This document shows positions 1-8,496 of a stretch of 42,677 bases of DNA, piece after piece. Source of the stretch: Kineosporia sp. A_224. Lineage in GTDB: Bacteria; Actinomycetota; Actinomycetes; Actinomycetales; Kineosporiaceae. The position numbers and the translations under genes are program-made. The notes below the pieces were generated by a model. That model was not told where the DNA came from, made no database searches, and was given only the letters and a program-made list of their open reading frames with translations. The DNA lies in assembly GCF_002198655.1 (NCBI RefSeq), contig NZ_MWLN01000171.1:1-42677 (forward strand). Direction: 5' to 3'. Each line of letters begins with the position of its first letter. Position 1 is the stretch's first letter.

Positions 1-23
1 GGGTACGCAGGAGGGGAGGGTCC

Positions 24-587
24 GTGCGCGACGAGGCAGCGTTCACCGCGTTCGTCGTCGCACGCGGCCCTGCCCTCCTGCGGCTCGCCTGGCTGCTGAC
101 CGCCGACTCGGACGCCGCCCAGGACCTCGTGCAGGAGGCGCTCGCCCGGGCGGTCGGCCGCTGGGACCGGATCGCGGACGGCGCGCACGAGGCCTACCTG
201 CGGACGACGATCCGCTCGGTCTGGGTCGACGGCTGGCGGCGCCGGCGCGGGGCCTGGCTGGACGTCGTCCCCGACCTGCCGGACGACCCGCCGGGCGGGC
301 TGCGCGCCGGCCCCGGTGACACCGCGGACGACACCGCGACCCGGCTCACGCTCGAGGACGCGCTCGCCCGGCTCACCCCGCGGCAGCGCGCCGTCCTCGT
401 GCTGCGGTTCTACGAGGACCTCGGCGAGGCCGCGACCGCGCAGGCGCTCGGCTGCTCGACCGGCACCGTGAAGTCCCAGACCAGCCACGCCCTGGCCCGC
501 CTGCGGGTGCTCGCCCCCGAGCTCGCCGAGGCGTTCGGCCGGGCGCCCGCCGTCCGGACCGGCCCTGCCGTGGAGGTGACGCGATGA
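24..587 (+). CDS. SigE-family ECF RNA polymerase sigma factor (copy 1)
   Basis: Predicted 187-residue group 4 sigma factor that would direct RNA polymerase to a small regulon. Region 2 is seen around residues 35-65 (DLVQEALARAVGRW, then the YLRTTIRSVWVDGWRRR segment). Region 4 lies at about 118-165 (LTPRQRAVLVLRFYEDL and the helix-turn-helix ALGCSTGTVKSQTSHALARLR). The FVxARGPALLRLAWLLT opening is typical of the actinobacterial SigE-type ECF family. The GTG start at 24 follows a strong AGGAGGGGAGG ribosome-binding site. The stop overlaps the ATG of the next gene by 4 bp, so the large membrane protein is translationally coupled and is the likely regulator of this factor. It is clearly paralogous to the product at 3402-4031. 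The promoter lies outside the window. Confidence 0.93.
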   Translation: MRDEAAFTAFVVARGPALLRLAWLLTADSDAAQDLVQEALARAVGRWDRIADGAHEAYLRTTIRSVWVDGWRRRRGAWLDVVPDLPDDPPGGLRAGPGDTADDTATRLTLEDALARLTPRQRAVLVLRFYEDLGEAATAQALGCSTGTVKSQTSHALARLRVLAPELAEAFGRAPAVRTGPAVEVTR

Positions 588-3310
588 CCACGACCCCCGT
601 CCGCGACCTCCTCGACGAGGCAGCCGCACGGGCGCTGGTGCGGGACGCCGTCCCACCGGTCGACCCGGCGCTCGCCCTCGCCCGGGCGGCCGTGCGGCAC
701 CGCACCGTCGTCCGTCGGCGCACCGCCCTCGCCGCCGCCATCGGTGCCGCGGCAACGGTTCTCGCGGTCCTCGCCGGTCAGTGGCTCGGCGTCGACCCGA
801 CGCCGAGGCCCGCGCCGCCGGCCGCGCCCGGCACCCCGCGCGGCCTGCCTGACCGGTGGTGGACACCACCGGTGTGGACGCCGTCCGTGACGCAGGCCCC
901 GATCGAGGCGGCGAGCCTGCTCCTGGAGACGCCGGTCGCCGCCGACGAGCCCGACGCCGGCGGTGCCTGGGTGCAGCCGGGTGTCGTCGCGGTCTCCGCG
1001 GACGGCCGGGACTACCGCAGGATCCCGCTCGGCCCGCAGGCGTCCACGGTGGCGCTGTCGCCGTCCGGGCGTCGGGTGGCCTGGTTCGAGCCGGAGCCCG
1101 GTGCCCGGGTCCCCGTCGTCGAGCTGGTCGTCCTGGACCTCGCGACGGCACGCAGCACCCGCACCCCGGTCCACGATGCGACGCCGCGGTCGCTGTCGTG
1201 GTTGCCGGGGGAGCGTGCCGTGGCGGTCACGGTGCTCGTCTCGTCGGGCGGGTCCACGGAGAGCGTGGGCCTGCTCGTCGACCTCGACGCGGGCGCCGGC
1301 CCGCCGTCGCAGGCGTGCCGCTGCGGGGCCGACGGGCTGCTCGTCGCCGACCCCACGGGAACGTTGCGAACGGTGGGTGAGATCGGGGACGCCCCCGGCG
1401 CCGTCCCGCTCGGGGTCGGCACCGCCGCGGCGGACATGCTCGGCAGCCTCGCGTCGCGGGCCGTCGTCATCTCCCCCGACGGGCGCAGGGCGGCGTCCGT
1501 CCCCGGGTTCCGGCCCGTCACCTGGACCTCGCGCGGGGTGCTGCTCGTCGACGGCCGGCCGGGCGAGGCGGCCTCGGGGTTGTGGTTGTTCCCGCCGGGA
1601 TCCGCTGGTGCACAACAGGTCTCGCGCGGCAGTGGCGGGGCGACGGTGATCGCCGCCGCCCGCGACCTCGCCGCGAGCGGCATCGTCGTCCGCGGCGTCG
1701 AGCCCGGCGACTCGCGGCGCAGCAGGGCCTACCTCGGCTACCGGTGGCGGGTGTCCTCGGTGCACGAGAACCTCACCGACGACCCCGACCGCTGGATCAT
1801 CGGGACCTGCGCCGTGCTGACCGCGCTCGTGCTCGCCGGTCCGCCGCCCGTCCGCCGCCGGCGGCGTGCCCGCGCCGTCCCCGGGGCGCCGGCCGCACCG
1901 TCGACGCGCCGCCGGCTGCCGCGACCGACCCGGCGCGGGCTGCTCGCCACGGCGGGCTTCGTCGTCCTGGCGACCTGGCTGACGCCGTTGCTGCTGCCCG
2001 CGGCCGGTCCGCCGGTGCGGGACGCCTCGCCCGCCGCGTCCGTGAGCGTCACCCCGTTGCTCCCGGCCCGCGTCGTCGCCCCCGCCGTCGAGCCCGCGCT
2101 CGGGCTGGACGGCACCGGCCGGGTGCGGACCCACCGGCTCACCGCCGCCTTCACAGGCACCCTCGCCGGGCGGCCCGGGGTCTACGGGCTCGACGCCGAG
2201 TCCGGGGCGCTCGTCCGGCTGCCGTCGACGGCGTCCGACGTCGCGTCGGGTGCGCTCGGCCCGAACCCTCCGGTCGAGCGGGCGAGCCGGGACCGCCTGG
2301 GCGGCTCGACCGGGCGGGTCACCGCGGTGGTCAGCCCGGGCGGGCGGACGGCGGTCGTCCTCGACGAGCGCGACCGCGGTGTCGAGCTGGTCTGGTCCGA
2401 CCTGCGGACCGGGCTCGTGCACAGCGACCTCAGGCCGGGCGCGCGTCTCACGGACCTCAGCGGGGCGCTGCTCCCGCTCGACGACGGCACGGCCGCCGAG
2501 GTGTCGGCCGACGGCGGTCTCGTCCTGCGGCGCTGGGACGGCGGCCCGGGCACGGACACCCGGATCGCGCTGCCCGGATGGACGGCGCCGACGGCCGGGA
2601 ATGCGGGCCGGCCCGCCGCCACGGTGACCGCCGCGGGCGGCGGGACGGCCGTCGTCCGGCGCGCGGACGGTGCGCGGACCTGGCTCGTCGACCTCGTCGG
2701 CGGGAAGGCCGCCGACCTCGCCGGGGTCACGGACGCCGAGCCCGGCTACGCCTTCACGCCGTCGAACGGCGTGAGCTCGCTCGGTGGCGCCCCCTGGGGG
2801 ATCACCCCGAGCGTCTGGACCTTCCGGGACCGCACGCTCGTCTGGGCCACCGCCAGCGTGGTCCCCGGCAGCGAGCCGCTCGCCGGTGCCGACGGCCCGA
2901 CGAGCGGCTCGGTCCCCTGGGCCGACCCGCAGAACCGGTCGCTGGTACCCGCGACCGCCCGGGTCGTCGGCTGGTCCCAGCTCGACGGCGGGCGGCTGGT
3001 CCTCGCGGACGACGCGCCGGGGGACGGCGGCCGGCGCGCCTTCGGGCTCGTGCGCGTGACGCCCGAGGAAGGGACGGCCCGGCCCTGGATGCAGGTCGAC
3101 GCCGCGGTCGGCAGCACCGGCTGGAGCTTCGCCCCGGACACCCTGACCGAGGCCTCCAACAGTGACGTCCCGACGACGCAGCCGCTCTGGACCAGGCTCG
3201 CGGACCGCCGCGTCACCGCCGTCCTCGCGCTCGCCCTCGCTGGCGTCGCCGCGCTGCTCGTCGCCGCCGACCGCCGCTACCGCACCCGGCGCGGCTACCT
3301 GCGCCGCTGA
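584..3310 (+). CDS. large membrane protein with two predicted beta-propeller domains, sigma-factor partner (copy 1)
   Basis: A 908-residue protein with no named family that I recognise. A ~47-residue cytoplasmic N-terminus, which could bind the sigma factor, is followed by a membrane helix at about 48-69. A first propeller-like region has TolB/WD40-like strands such as LSPSGRRVAWFEPEP. Two central helices (about 404-420 and 451-475) are split by an Arg-rich loop. A second propeller-like region (VVSPGGRTAVVLDERDRG) follows, then a last helix near 877-896 and a basic tail. The inferred topology puts both propellers outside the cell. ATG at 584 overlaps the sigma stop (ATGA). The order sigma then membrane protein resembles sigma/anti-sigma operons, but no zinc-finger anti-sigma motif is visible. 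The role as sensor or anti-sigma factor is therefore inference from context. Confidence 0.85.
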   Translation: MTTTPVRDLLDEAAARALVRDAVPPVDPALALARAAVRHRTVVRRRTALAAAIGAAATVLAVLAGQWLGVDPTPRPAPPAAPGTPRGLPDRWWTPPVWTPSVTQAPIEAASLLLETPVAADEPDAGGAWVQPGVVAVSADGRDYRRIPLGPQASTVALSPSGRRVAWFEPEPGARVPVVELVVLDLATARSTRTPVHDATPRSLSWLPGERAVAVTVLVSSGGSTESVGLLVDLDAGAGPPSQACRCGADGLLVADPTGTLRTVGEIGDAPGAVPLGVGTAAADMLGSLASRAVVISPDGRRAASVPGFRPVTWTSRGVLLVDGRPGEAASGLWLFPPGSAGAQQVSRGSGGATVIAAARDLAASGIVVRGVEPGDSRRSRAYLGYRWRVSSVHENLTDDPDRWIIGTCAVLTALVLAGPPPVRRRRRARAVPGAPAAPSTRRRLPRPTRRGLLATAGFVVLATWLTPLLLPAAGPPVRDASPAASVSVTPLLPARVVAPAVEPALGLDGTGRVRTHRLTAAFTGTLAGRPGVYGLDAESGALVRLPSTASDVASGALGPNPPVERASRDRLGGSTGRVTAVVSPGGRTAVVLDERDRGVELVWSDLRTGLVHSDLRPGARLTDLSGALLPLDDGTAAEVSADGGLVLRRWDGGPGTDTRIALPGWTAPTAGNAGRPAATVTAAGGGTAVVRRADGARTWLVDLVGGKAADLAGVTDAEPGYAFTPSNGVSSLGGAPWGITPSVWTFRDRTLVWATASVVPGSEPLAGADGPTSGSVPWADPQNRSLVPATARVVGWSQLDGGRLVLADDAPGDGGRRAFGLVRVTPEEGTARPWMQVDAAVGSTGWSFAPDTLTEASNSDVPTTQPLWTRLADRRVTAVLALALAGVAALLVAADRRYRTRRGYLRR

Positions 3311-3401
3311 CCTCGTCGCCGAACGACCCACCCGAACGGCAGCACCCTGCGTCTGACCCTGTGCACGACACTGATCACCTCGGGCTCAGGGGGACGACGG
3401 C

Positions 3402-4031
3402 ATGGACGACGCGGCGGGCTTCACGGCCTTCGTCACGGCGCGCGGCCCTGCGCTCCTGCGCCTGGGCTGGCTGCTCACCGGGGACGCCGACGCCGCCGAG
3501 GACCTCGCCCAGGAGGCGCTCGCCCGGCTCGTCCGGCACTGGGACCGGGTGAGCCGCGACGGCAACCCGGAGGCCTACGTCCGGACGTCGATGCGCTCGA
3601 TCTGGATCGACTCCTGGCGCCGCCGGCACGGCTGGTCGGTGAGCCCGACGGACGCCGTCCCAGACGCCGGCGCGAGCGACCCGGCGATCGACGCCGTGCC
3701 CTCCCGGCAGGCCGTCGTCACCGCGCTCGCCCGGCTCGCACCTCGGCAGCGTGCCGTCCTCGTGCTGCGCTTCTACGAGGACCTCACCGAGGTCGCGACG
3801 GCGAAAGCGTTGGGCTGCAGCGCCTCCACGGTGAAGTCCCAGACCCGCGAGGCGCTCGCGAACCTGCGCCGGCTCGCGCCCTGGCTCGCCGACGAGCTCG
3901 ACGGGGCCGCCGCCGAGCCGCCCGACGACCTCTCCGCCGGGCCGCCGGGCCGCGGCCCGCGGCGTCTGCGACCAACCACGGGCCCAGCCGTCAGCCCAGC
4001 CGTCAGCCCAGCCCAGGAGGTGACCCGATGA
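3402..4031 (+). CDS. SigE-family ECF RNA polymerase sigma factor (copy 2)
   Basis: A 209-residue paralogue of the product at 24-587, colinear over nearly its whole length: FVTARGPALLRLGWLLTGD, region 2 DLAQEALARLVRHWDR, and region 4 LAPRQRAVLVLRFYEDL with ALGCSASTVKSQTREALANLR. ATG at 3402 is preceded by AGGGGGAC. It is longer than copy 1 because of a Pro/Gly/Arg-rich tail ending in two PAVS units, encoded by a 12-nt tandem repeat just before the stop. The stop overlaps the ATG of the next membrane protein by 4 bp. The 90 nt upstream hold no promoter I can call with confidence, so it could be read from its own weak promoter or from the preceding genes. The regulon is unknown. Confidence 0.93.
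   Translation: MDDAAGFTAFVTARGPALLRLGWLLTGDADAAEDLAQEALARLVRHWDRVSRDGNPEAYVRTSMRSIWIDSWRRRHGWSVSPTDAVPDAGASDPAIDAVPSRQAVVTALARLAPRQRAVLVLRFYEDLTEVATAKALGCSASTVKSQTREALANLRRLAPWLADELDGAAAEPPDDLSAGPPGRGPRRLRPTTGPAVSPAVSPAQEVTR
3983..4014 (+). repeat. 12-nt tandem repeat in the 3' end of the second sigma gene
   Basis: The unit CCCAGCCGTCAG occurs at 3983-3994 and again at 3995-4006, followed by a partial third copy. It is in frame and encodes the repeated PAVS residues at the sigma factor C-terminus, a spot prone to replication slippage. It also lies just upstream of the AGGAGG ribosome-binding site (4015-4020) of the following gene. Confidence 0.8.
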
Positions 4032-6805
4032 GCCTGTCCGACGTCCTCGACGACGCCGCCGACGAGGCGGTCGCCGGGCGCAGCCTCGACCCGGCCGCGA
4101 TCCTCGCGCGGGCGGCACGGCCCGAGTACCGGCCCGGCCTGCGACCGCTCGTCGGCCTGGGTGCACCCCGGTGGCGGGCGCCTCGCGGGCTGCCCCGGCA
4201 GCCGCTCGCCCGCGGGCTCCTCGTCGCTGCGAGCCTCGTCGCGGTGGCGACGCTCCTGCTCGCGCTGCTGCCCGTGGTCCAGCGCGCGCTGCCGCAGCCT
4301 GCCGACGTCCCGAGCGGACCCGGCGGCATCCCGCGCAGCCTCGTGACCCCGCCGGAGTGGATCCCGACCGTCACGGAGCGGCCGATCTCGCGGGCGGTGT
4401 ACGTCGTCAGCGCGCTGGGACCGGTGAACGACGGCACCGCCTACGACGGGTTCGTCACCCCGCCGCGCGGCGCGTGGGTCGTCGGTGCGGACGGCGGGGA
4501 GGTCCGGGCACTGCCCATCGCCCGGTCCGTCGACGACGTGGGAGCGGTCGCCCTCTCGCCGGACGGTCGCCGGGTCGCCTGGACGTCGGGCGGCCGGTAC
4601 GGGTCGTCGGCCCGGGTCGACGTCGTCGAGGTGAGCACGGGGGCCGGGAGCACGTTCGACCTGCCGGGCAGCGGGCGGCGCGGGTTCGACGTCGTCGGCC
4701 TCGCGTTCTCGCCGGACGGCGGTCGGCTCGCCCTTTGGGGGACCGACCCGGTGGCGGGCGGGCGCCCGGTGCGGGTTGCCGTCCTCGACGTCCGGGCAGG
4801 CACCCAGGTGCCGCTGACCCGGGGCGCGTCCGGGACGACGGGCCCGACCTGCCGGTTCGACGACGACGAGTTCACGAAGGTCGTCGCGGCCTGGGCACCG
4901 CCGACGGCGGAGGGGGCGACGCTGCTCACCCCGGGCTGCCAGGTGGAGCCGGACGGTGCTGCCGTCCTGGGGGTCGACGTCGCGGGCGCTGTCGTCCGCG
5001 TCTCCGGGGCGCTGCCGCCCGGCCCGCAGGGCGCCGACCAGCCGAGCGGCATGGGCAGCCCGGCCGGGTCGCACGGGCCGTCGGCCGTCGTGGACGCCAC
5101 CGGCACCCGCTACTCGGTGACCGCGCCGTCGCCGGGCATCGGCGCCGACGACGTGCCGCGCGACCTCGTCGCGACCGGCCCCGACGGTGCCACCCGAACG
5201 GTCGCGGCGCTCGGCACCGTGGCCGGCGCGAAGGTCATCGGGGTCGTCCCTCGGGGCGTCGTCGTCAGCCGGTGGACCACGGGGAAGGGCTTCTCGGTCG
5301 GGATGTACGGCGCCGCAGAGGTGCTGCTCGTCCGCCCGGACGGGACCGTCGAGCGGCTGACCGCGACCGACGTGCAGGCCCGGGTCGCGGCGGTCGCCCA
5401 GGACGTCGTGGCGTCCGGTCGTTCGGTGGCCGGGGAACGCCCGGGCCCCCGGGTGCTCGACAGCGCGTGGTGGTCGGCGGTCGCGCGGTCCGCGGCGGGC
5501 GCCGTGCCGCGGCCGTCGTGGCAGGTGTGGCTCGTGGTCCTGCTCGGGCTCGTCGGGTGGCGGCTCACGACGGTCGACCTGGGGGCGGTCCGGCGCGGAG
5601 CCACCCGCGGGCCGGTCGTCGGCTGGGGCGTGGGCGGTCTGGTCGTCCTGCTCGTCGTCCTCGTCCCGCCGCTGCTGCCCGACGACGCTCCTCGGGCCGC
5701 GGTGCCGCCGGGCAGCGCCGGGCCTGTGCTGCCGCGGACGATCACCGACCAGCGGCTCGTCCCGCCGCGCGCCTTCGACGTGACCGGGACCCCGCGGACG
5801 ACCGCGGTCGGCATCGTCTTCAGCGGCACGGTCGCGGGCCGCCCCGGGCTCTACGCGACGGACGCCGTGACAGGGCAGGTCGTCCGGCTCGACGACCTAC
5901 CGGGCCTCGACACGGAACTGGTCCTCAGCGGCGGGGCCGTGACGGGGGTCGTCGTCAGCCCGAACGGCCGCTACCTCACCGACGGTGCTGTCTTCGTCGA
6001 CCTGGCCCGGGCCCTGTGGGTCCGGCTGGCGGACGGCGCGTCCGGGTTCGGGCGCCCCACGCAGAACCGCAACCGGGTCGCCGTCCTCGACGACGGGACA
6101 CTCGTCGCCGCCGGGTCGAACGACCACCGGCTGTGGCTCGACGAGCAGGTGGGCGACGGGAAGCAGGGCCGCGTCGTCGCCGGTGTCGAGGACGCGGTCG
6201 CCGTCGAGCCCGCCGGCGACCGGCGGTTCGGCGTCCGGCTCATGGGCGAGGACCGGAAGGAGACCGACCCCTGGGTCGTGCTCGTCGACATCGGCTCGCC
6301 CGGCTCGGGGGCGACCCCGGACAAGCCCGTCGTCACGCCGCTGAGCAGCGACCAGAACGCGCTCGTCGCGGTCCTCGGGCGGTCGGTCGTCCGGGGCGGT
6401 GCGGCGGGGCTGCTCCAGGTGCCGCTGGACTCGGGGGTCGACGGTGCAGAACCGGCGACGGCCCAGCGGGTCGTGACGCCGGGCGCTGTCGACGCGATCT
6501 GGCTCGCCGGGCTCGAGAGGGACGGCGCCGCCCGTGCGGACGGCAACGACGATGCCCGCACCGCGGTCGTGCTCGGGGCCGGTTCGGGCGCCGACCTCGT
6601 CGTCAGCCGGGTCACGATCCCGTCGAGCGGCGACGCGATGCAGGTCGCCGAGCTGACGACGATCGACCCCGCCGTCGTGCCGTCGGTCACCGACCGGCTC
6701 GACGCCGCACCGTCCGTCGTGACGGTCGCCGCCGAGGTCGTCGCCCGCGCCCGGGTCGTCGACCCGCCCGCCCCGACCCGCTGGTGGTCCTGGGCGGTCC
6801 GGTGA
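4028..6805 (+). CDS. large membrane protein with two predicted beta-propeller domains, sigma-factor partner (copy 2)
   Basis: A 925-residue paralogue of the product at 584-3310 with the same plan. It has a short cytoplasmic N-terminus and a helix at about 62-84. A propeller-like half carries ALSPDGRRVAWTSGG and AFSPDGGRLALWG strands. Two central helices (about 498-516 and 531-552) follow, then a second propeller-like half (VVVSPNGRYLTDG). Conserved junctions include the PPEWIPTVTERPISRA segment after the first helix, matching PPVWTPSVTQAPIEAA in copy 1, and GTVAGRPGLYATDAVTG, matching GTLAGRPGVYGLDAESG. Unlike copy 1 it has no C-terminal helix and ends in RWWSWAVR. It is coupled to its sigma gene by an ATGA overlap and is followed by a strong terminator. 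The function as an envelope sensor or anti-sigma factor is inferred from position only. Confidence 0.85.
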   Translation: MSLSDVLDDAADEAVAGRSLDPAAILARAARPEYRPGLRPLVGLGAPRWRAPRGLPRQPLARGLLVAASLVAVATLLLALLPVVQRALPQPADVPSGPGGIPRSLVTPPEWIPTVTERPISRAVYVVSALGPVNDGTAYDGFVTPPRGAWVVGADGGEVRALPIARSVDDVGAVALSPDGRRVAWTSGGRYGSSARVDVVEVSTGAGSTFDLPGSGRRGFDVVGLAFSPDGGRLALWGTDPVAGGRPVRVAVLDVRAGTQVPLTRGASGTTGPTCRFDDDEFTKVVAAWAPPTAEGATLLTPGCQVEPDGAAVLGVDVAGAVVRVSGALPPGPQGADQPSGMGSPAGSHGPSAVVDATGTRYSVTAPSPGIGADDVPRDLVATGPDGATRTVAALGTVAGAKVIGVVPRGVVVSRWTTGKGFSVGMYGAAEVLLVRPDGTVERLTATDVQARVAAVAQDVVASGRSVAGERPGPRVLDSAWWSAVARSAAGAVPRPSWQVWLVVLLGLVGWRLTTVDLGAVRRGATRGPVVGWGVGGLVVLLVVLVPPLLPDDAPRAAVPPGSAGPVLPRTITDQRLVPPRAFDVTGTPRTTAVGIVFSGTVAGRPGLYATDAVTGQVVRLDDLPGLDTELVLSGGAVTGVVVSPNGRYLTDGAVFVDLARALWVRLADGASGFGRPTQNRNRVAVLDDGTLVAAGSNDHRLWLDEQVGDGKQGRVVAGVEDAVAVEPAGDRRFGVRLMGEDRKETDPWVVLVDIGSPGSGATPDKPVVTPLSSDQNALVAVLGRSVVRGGAAGLLQVPLDSGVDGAEPATAQRVVTPGAVDAIWLAGLERDGAARADGNDDARTAVVLGAGSGADLVVSRVTIPSSGDAMQVAELTTIDPAVVPSVTDRLDAAPSVVTVAAEVVARARVVDPPAPTRWWSWAVR

Positions 6806-6813
6806 CCTGTGAT

Positions 6814-6854
6814 CGTGACCGATCCCGCGGCACCCCGCCGCGGGATCGGTCACG
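6814..6854. terminator. perfect 17-bp hairpin, bidirectional terminator
   Basis: Arms 6814-6830 and 6838-6854 are perfect inverted repeats (CGTGACCGATCCCGCGG and its complement) with a 7-nt loop. The hairpin sits 8 bp after one stop codon and 20 bp from the end of the convergent MerR-type gene. There is no strong U tract, as is usual in high-GC actinobacteria. Confidence 0.85.
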
Positions 6855-6874
6855 CAGCGCTGCTGCGGCCCGGG

Positions 6875-7686
6875 TCAGGCGCGGCGGACCGGCTGCTGCA
6901 GCTCGGTGACCCAGGCGTCGGGGTCGTCGAACGGGGTGCTCAGGTAGACCTCGCGACACACGCCGTCGAGCGCCCAGCCCTCGGCGTCGACCCGGCGGAC
7001 GAGCTGCTGCCAGGCGTCGCCGATGCCCGCCATCGACCCGCGGTGGACGGAGCGGGCGCACTGCCCGATCGGAGGCAGGTCGACGACCTCGGCGTCGCCG
7101 TCCGGGCCGGCTGCCTCCCACGGGAAGCCGGCCGTGACCCGGATGGTGCCGTCGTCGGCGAAGTCGTAGGTGGCGACCGTCGGGCCGGACGGCGCCCCGC
7201 CGGCGGCGACGACGGTGTCGGCCAGGCGGCCGAAGAGCGAGCTGACGATCTCGCCGAAGGGGGGCTGCCCGTCGGTGGTGGCGGCCAGGCTCAGCAGTCG
7301 GTGGCCGGTGACGGAGGTGATCTCGAAGTCGTTGTCGGACAGGGTGTTCATCGCACTCTCGCTCTCGATGGATCGCAGCCTCGCCTCGACCCGGGCCAAC
7401 CGTTGCCTGTCGGCATCGATCTGCTCGGCGAGCTCGGCCCGGCGCAGCCGGAGCATGCCGCGCAGCTCCTCGGACGACACCTCGTCGTCGAGGATCGTCC
7501 GGACCCGGTCGAGGGTGAAGCCGAGGTCCTTGAGCGCGAGCAGCCGGTCGAGCCGGGTGAGCTGGCCGACGGCGTAGTAGCGGTAGCCGGACGCCGCGTC
7601 GACGCGGGCAGGCCGGTCGCGTCGTAGTGCCGCAGCATCCGGACCGACACACCGCCGAGGCGGGCGAAGTCTCCGATGGTCAGCAT
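6875..7686 (-). pseudogene. MerR-family regulator with GyrI-like effector domain, frameshifted
   Basis: The first 26 codons from ATG 7686 read MLTIGDFARLGGVSVRMLRH, a textbook MerR N-terminus, but that frame then turns to nonsense. The rest is in another frame from about 7615 down: PARVDAASGYRYYAVGQLTR, LDRLLALKDLGFTLDRVRTI, a coiled coil (LRRAELAEQIDADRQRLARVEARL) and a C-terminal GyrI/AraC-type effector-binding domain ending in LQQPVRRA. The break falls at the point where MerR proteins usually read GLLxPARVD. Here GGCCTG is followed directly by CCCGCGTC. A 10-nt loss between two CCTG copies would explain it. It is either a real inactivating mutation or a sequencing error. An internal start could still yield a 201-residue protein lacking the DNA-binding domain. 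Confidence 0.82.
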
Positions 7687-7695
7687 GACCCCTTC

Positions 7696-7726
7696 ACCTC
7701 ACGGCCTGACACGGTGTGAGGGTCAA
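7696..7726 (-). promoter_or_regulatory. candidate MerR-type promoter/operator
   Basis: On the minus strand TTGACC (7726-7721) is the -35 element. An inverted repeat CCTCAC (7721-7716) / GTGAGG (7702-7697) lies between it and a weak -10 position (TGAGGT, 7701-7696) at a 19-bp spacing. A dyad inside an over-long 19-bp spacer is the known layout of MerR-controlled promoters. It overlaps the region upstream of the divergent DinB gene and could serve both. Confidence 0.45.
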
Positions 7727-7784
7727 GCCTGCCACGGCGTGGTATCTCCTGGGGGCCGGCGGACGGCGGTGCGAGGCTGGGCGC

Positions 7785-8381
7785 ATGACTGCACCCGACG
7801 CGTTCCTCGACGCTTGCAAGGCCGACCTGCACCGGTACCTCCAGGGAGCCCGCGAGGCCCTCGTCTGGAAGCTCGAGGGCCTGTCCGAGTACGACGTCCG
7901 CCGCCCGCTCGTCGCGACCGGCACGAACCTGCTGGGCCTGGTCAAGCACGTCGCGAGCGTCGAGGCCGGCTACCTCGGGGACGTCTTCGGCCGCCCCTCA
8001 CCCGAGCGCTTCCCGTGGTTCGCGGACGACGCCGAGCCGAACGCCGACCTCTGGGCGACCCAGGACGAGACCCGCGAGGAGATCCTCGACCTCTACCGCC
8101 GGGTGTGGGCGCACTCGGACGCCACCGTCGAGGCGCTGCCGCTCGACGCGACCGGCGAGGTGCCGTGGTGGTCGCCGGAGGGCCGGCACGTGACGCTGCA
8201 CCGGATCCTCGTGCACATCACGACCGAGACGCACCGGCACGCGGGCCACGCGGACGTCGTCCGTGAGCTCGTCGACGGCGCCGCGGGGCTGGGCACCGGC
8301 AACGACAACCTCTGGCTCCCCGAGGGCGGCTGGCCCGCCCACCGCGAGCGGCTCGAGCAGGTCGCGCAGACGTTCCGCTGA
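7785..8381 (+). CDS. DinB/DUF664-family putative metal-dependent protein
   Basis: A 198-residue protein of the DinB four-helix-bundle superfamily, whose members bind a metal through three histidines and include thiol-dependent transferases. Visible signatures are the opening LHRYLQGAREALVWKLEGLSE, then NLLGLVKHVASVEAGYLGDVFG, which supplies the first histidine. Near residue 145-155 comes HITTETHRHAGHADVVRELVDG, with the HxxxHxxH-type cluster. ATG 7785 is preferred over an in-frame GTG at 7716 because the family alignment begins at the DAFLDACKADL segment and the earlier start would add a low-complexity stretch. It is divergent from the MerR-like gene, which may have regulated it. The substrate is unknown; a mycothiol-linked reaction is possible in an actinobacterium. 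Confidence 0.85.
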   Translation: MTAPDAFLDACKADLHRYLQGAREALVWKLEGLSEYDVRRPLVATGTNLLGLVKHVASVEAGYLGDVFGRPSPERFPWFADDAEPNADLWATQDETREEILDLYRRVWAHSDATVEALPLDATGEVPWWSPEGRHVTLHRILVHITTETHRHAGHADVVRELVDGAAGLGTGNDNLWLPEGGWPAHRERLEQVAQTFR

Positions 8382-8414
8382 CGCTCGGCTCGAGCTGTCT
8401 GCGGGTCAACGCCG

Positions 8415-8446
8415 GCGGCCCGCCCGGGTCTCCCCGGACGGGCCGC
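8415..8446. terminator. 14-bp hairpin between convergent genes
   Basis: Arms 8415-8428 (GCGGCCCGCCCGGG) and 8433-8446 pair at 13 of 14 positions around a TCTC loop. It lies between the stops of the DinB gene (8381) and the acetyl-CoA synthetase gene (8497), which converge, and probably ends both transcripts. Confidence 0.75.
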
Positions 8447-8496
8447 GAGTACTGCGTGGGACGTGGTGCAGGTGCGACGTGCTGCAGCGCGACCGG

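Noticed and set aside
410-3331. Very long minus-strand open frame (973 codons) opposite the first sigma/membrane-protein module.
   Set aside because: It is rich in Arg, Pro and Gly with no domain motifs, the typical antisense shadow of a high-GC gene. The plus-strand frame has signatures, ribosome-binding sites and coupled starts.
3311-3401. ECF-type promoter (GAAC ... CGTC) in the gap before the second sigma gene.
   Set aside because: GAAC and CGTC elements are present, but at spacings of about 12 or 25 nt rather than the usual 16-17, so I could not support a promoter.
7716-7784. Upstream GTG 7716 as the start of the DinB-family gene.
   Set aside because: It would add 23 residues unlike the family and overlap the probable MerR operator. 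ATG 7785 matches the expected N-terminus.
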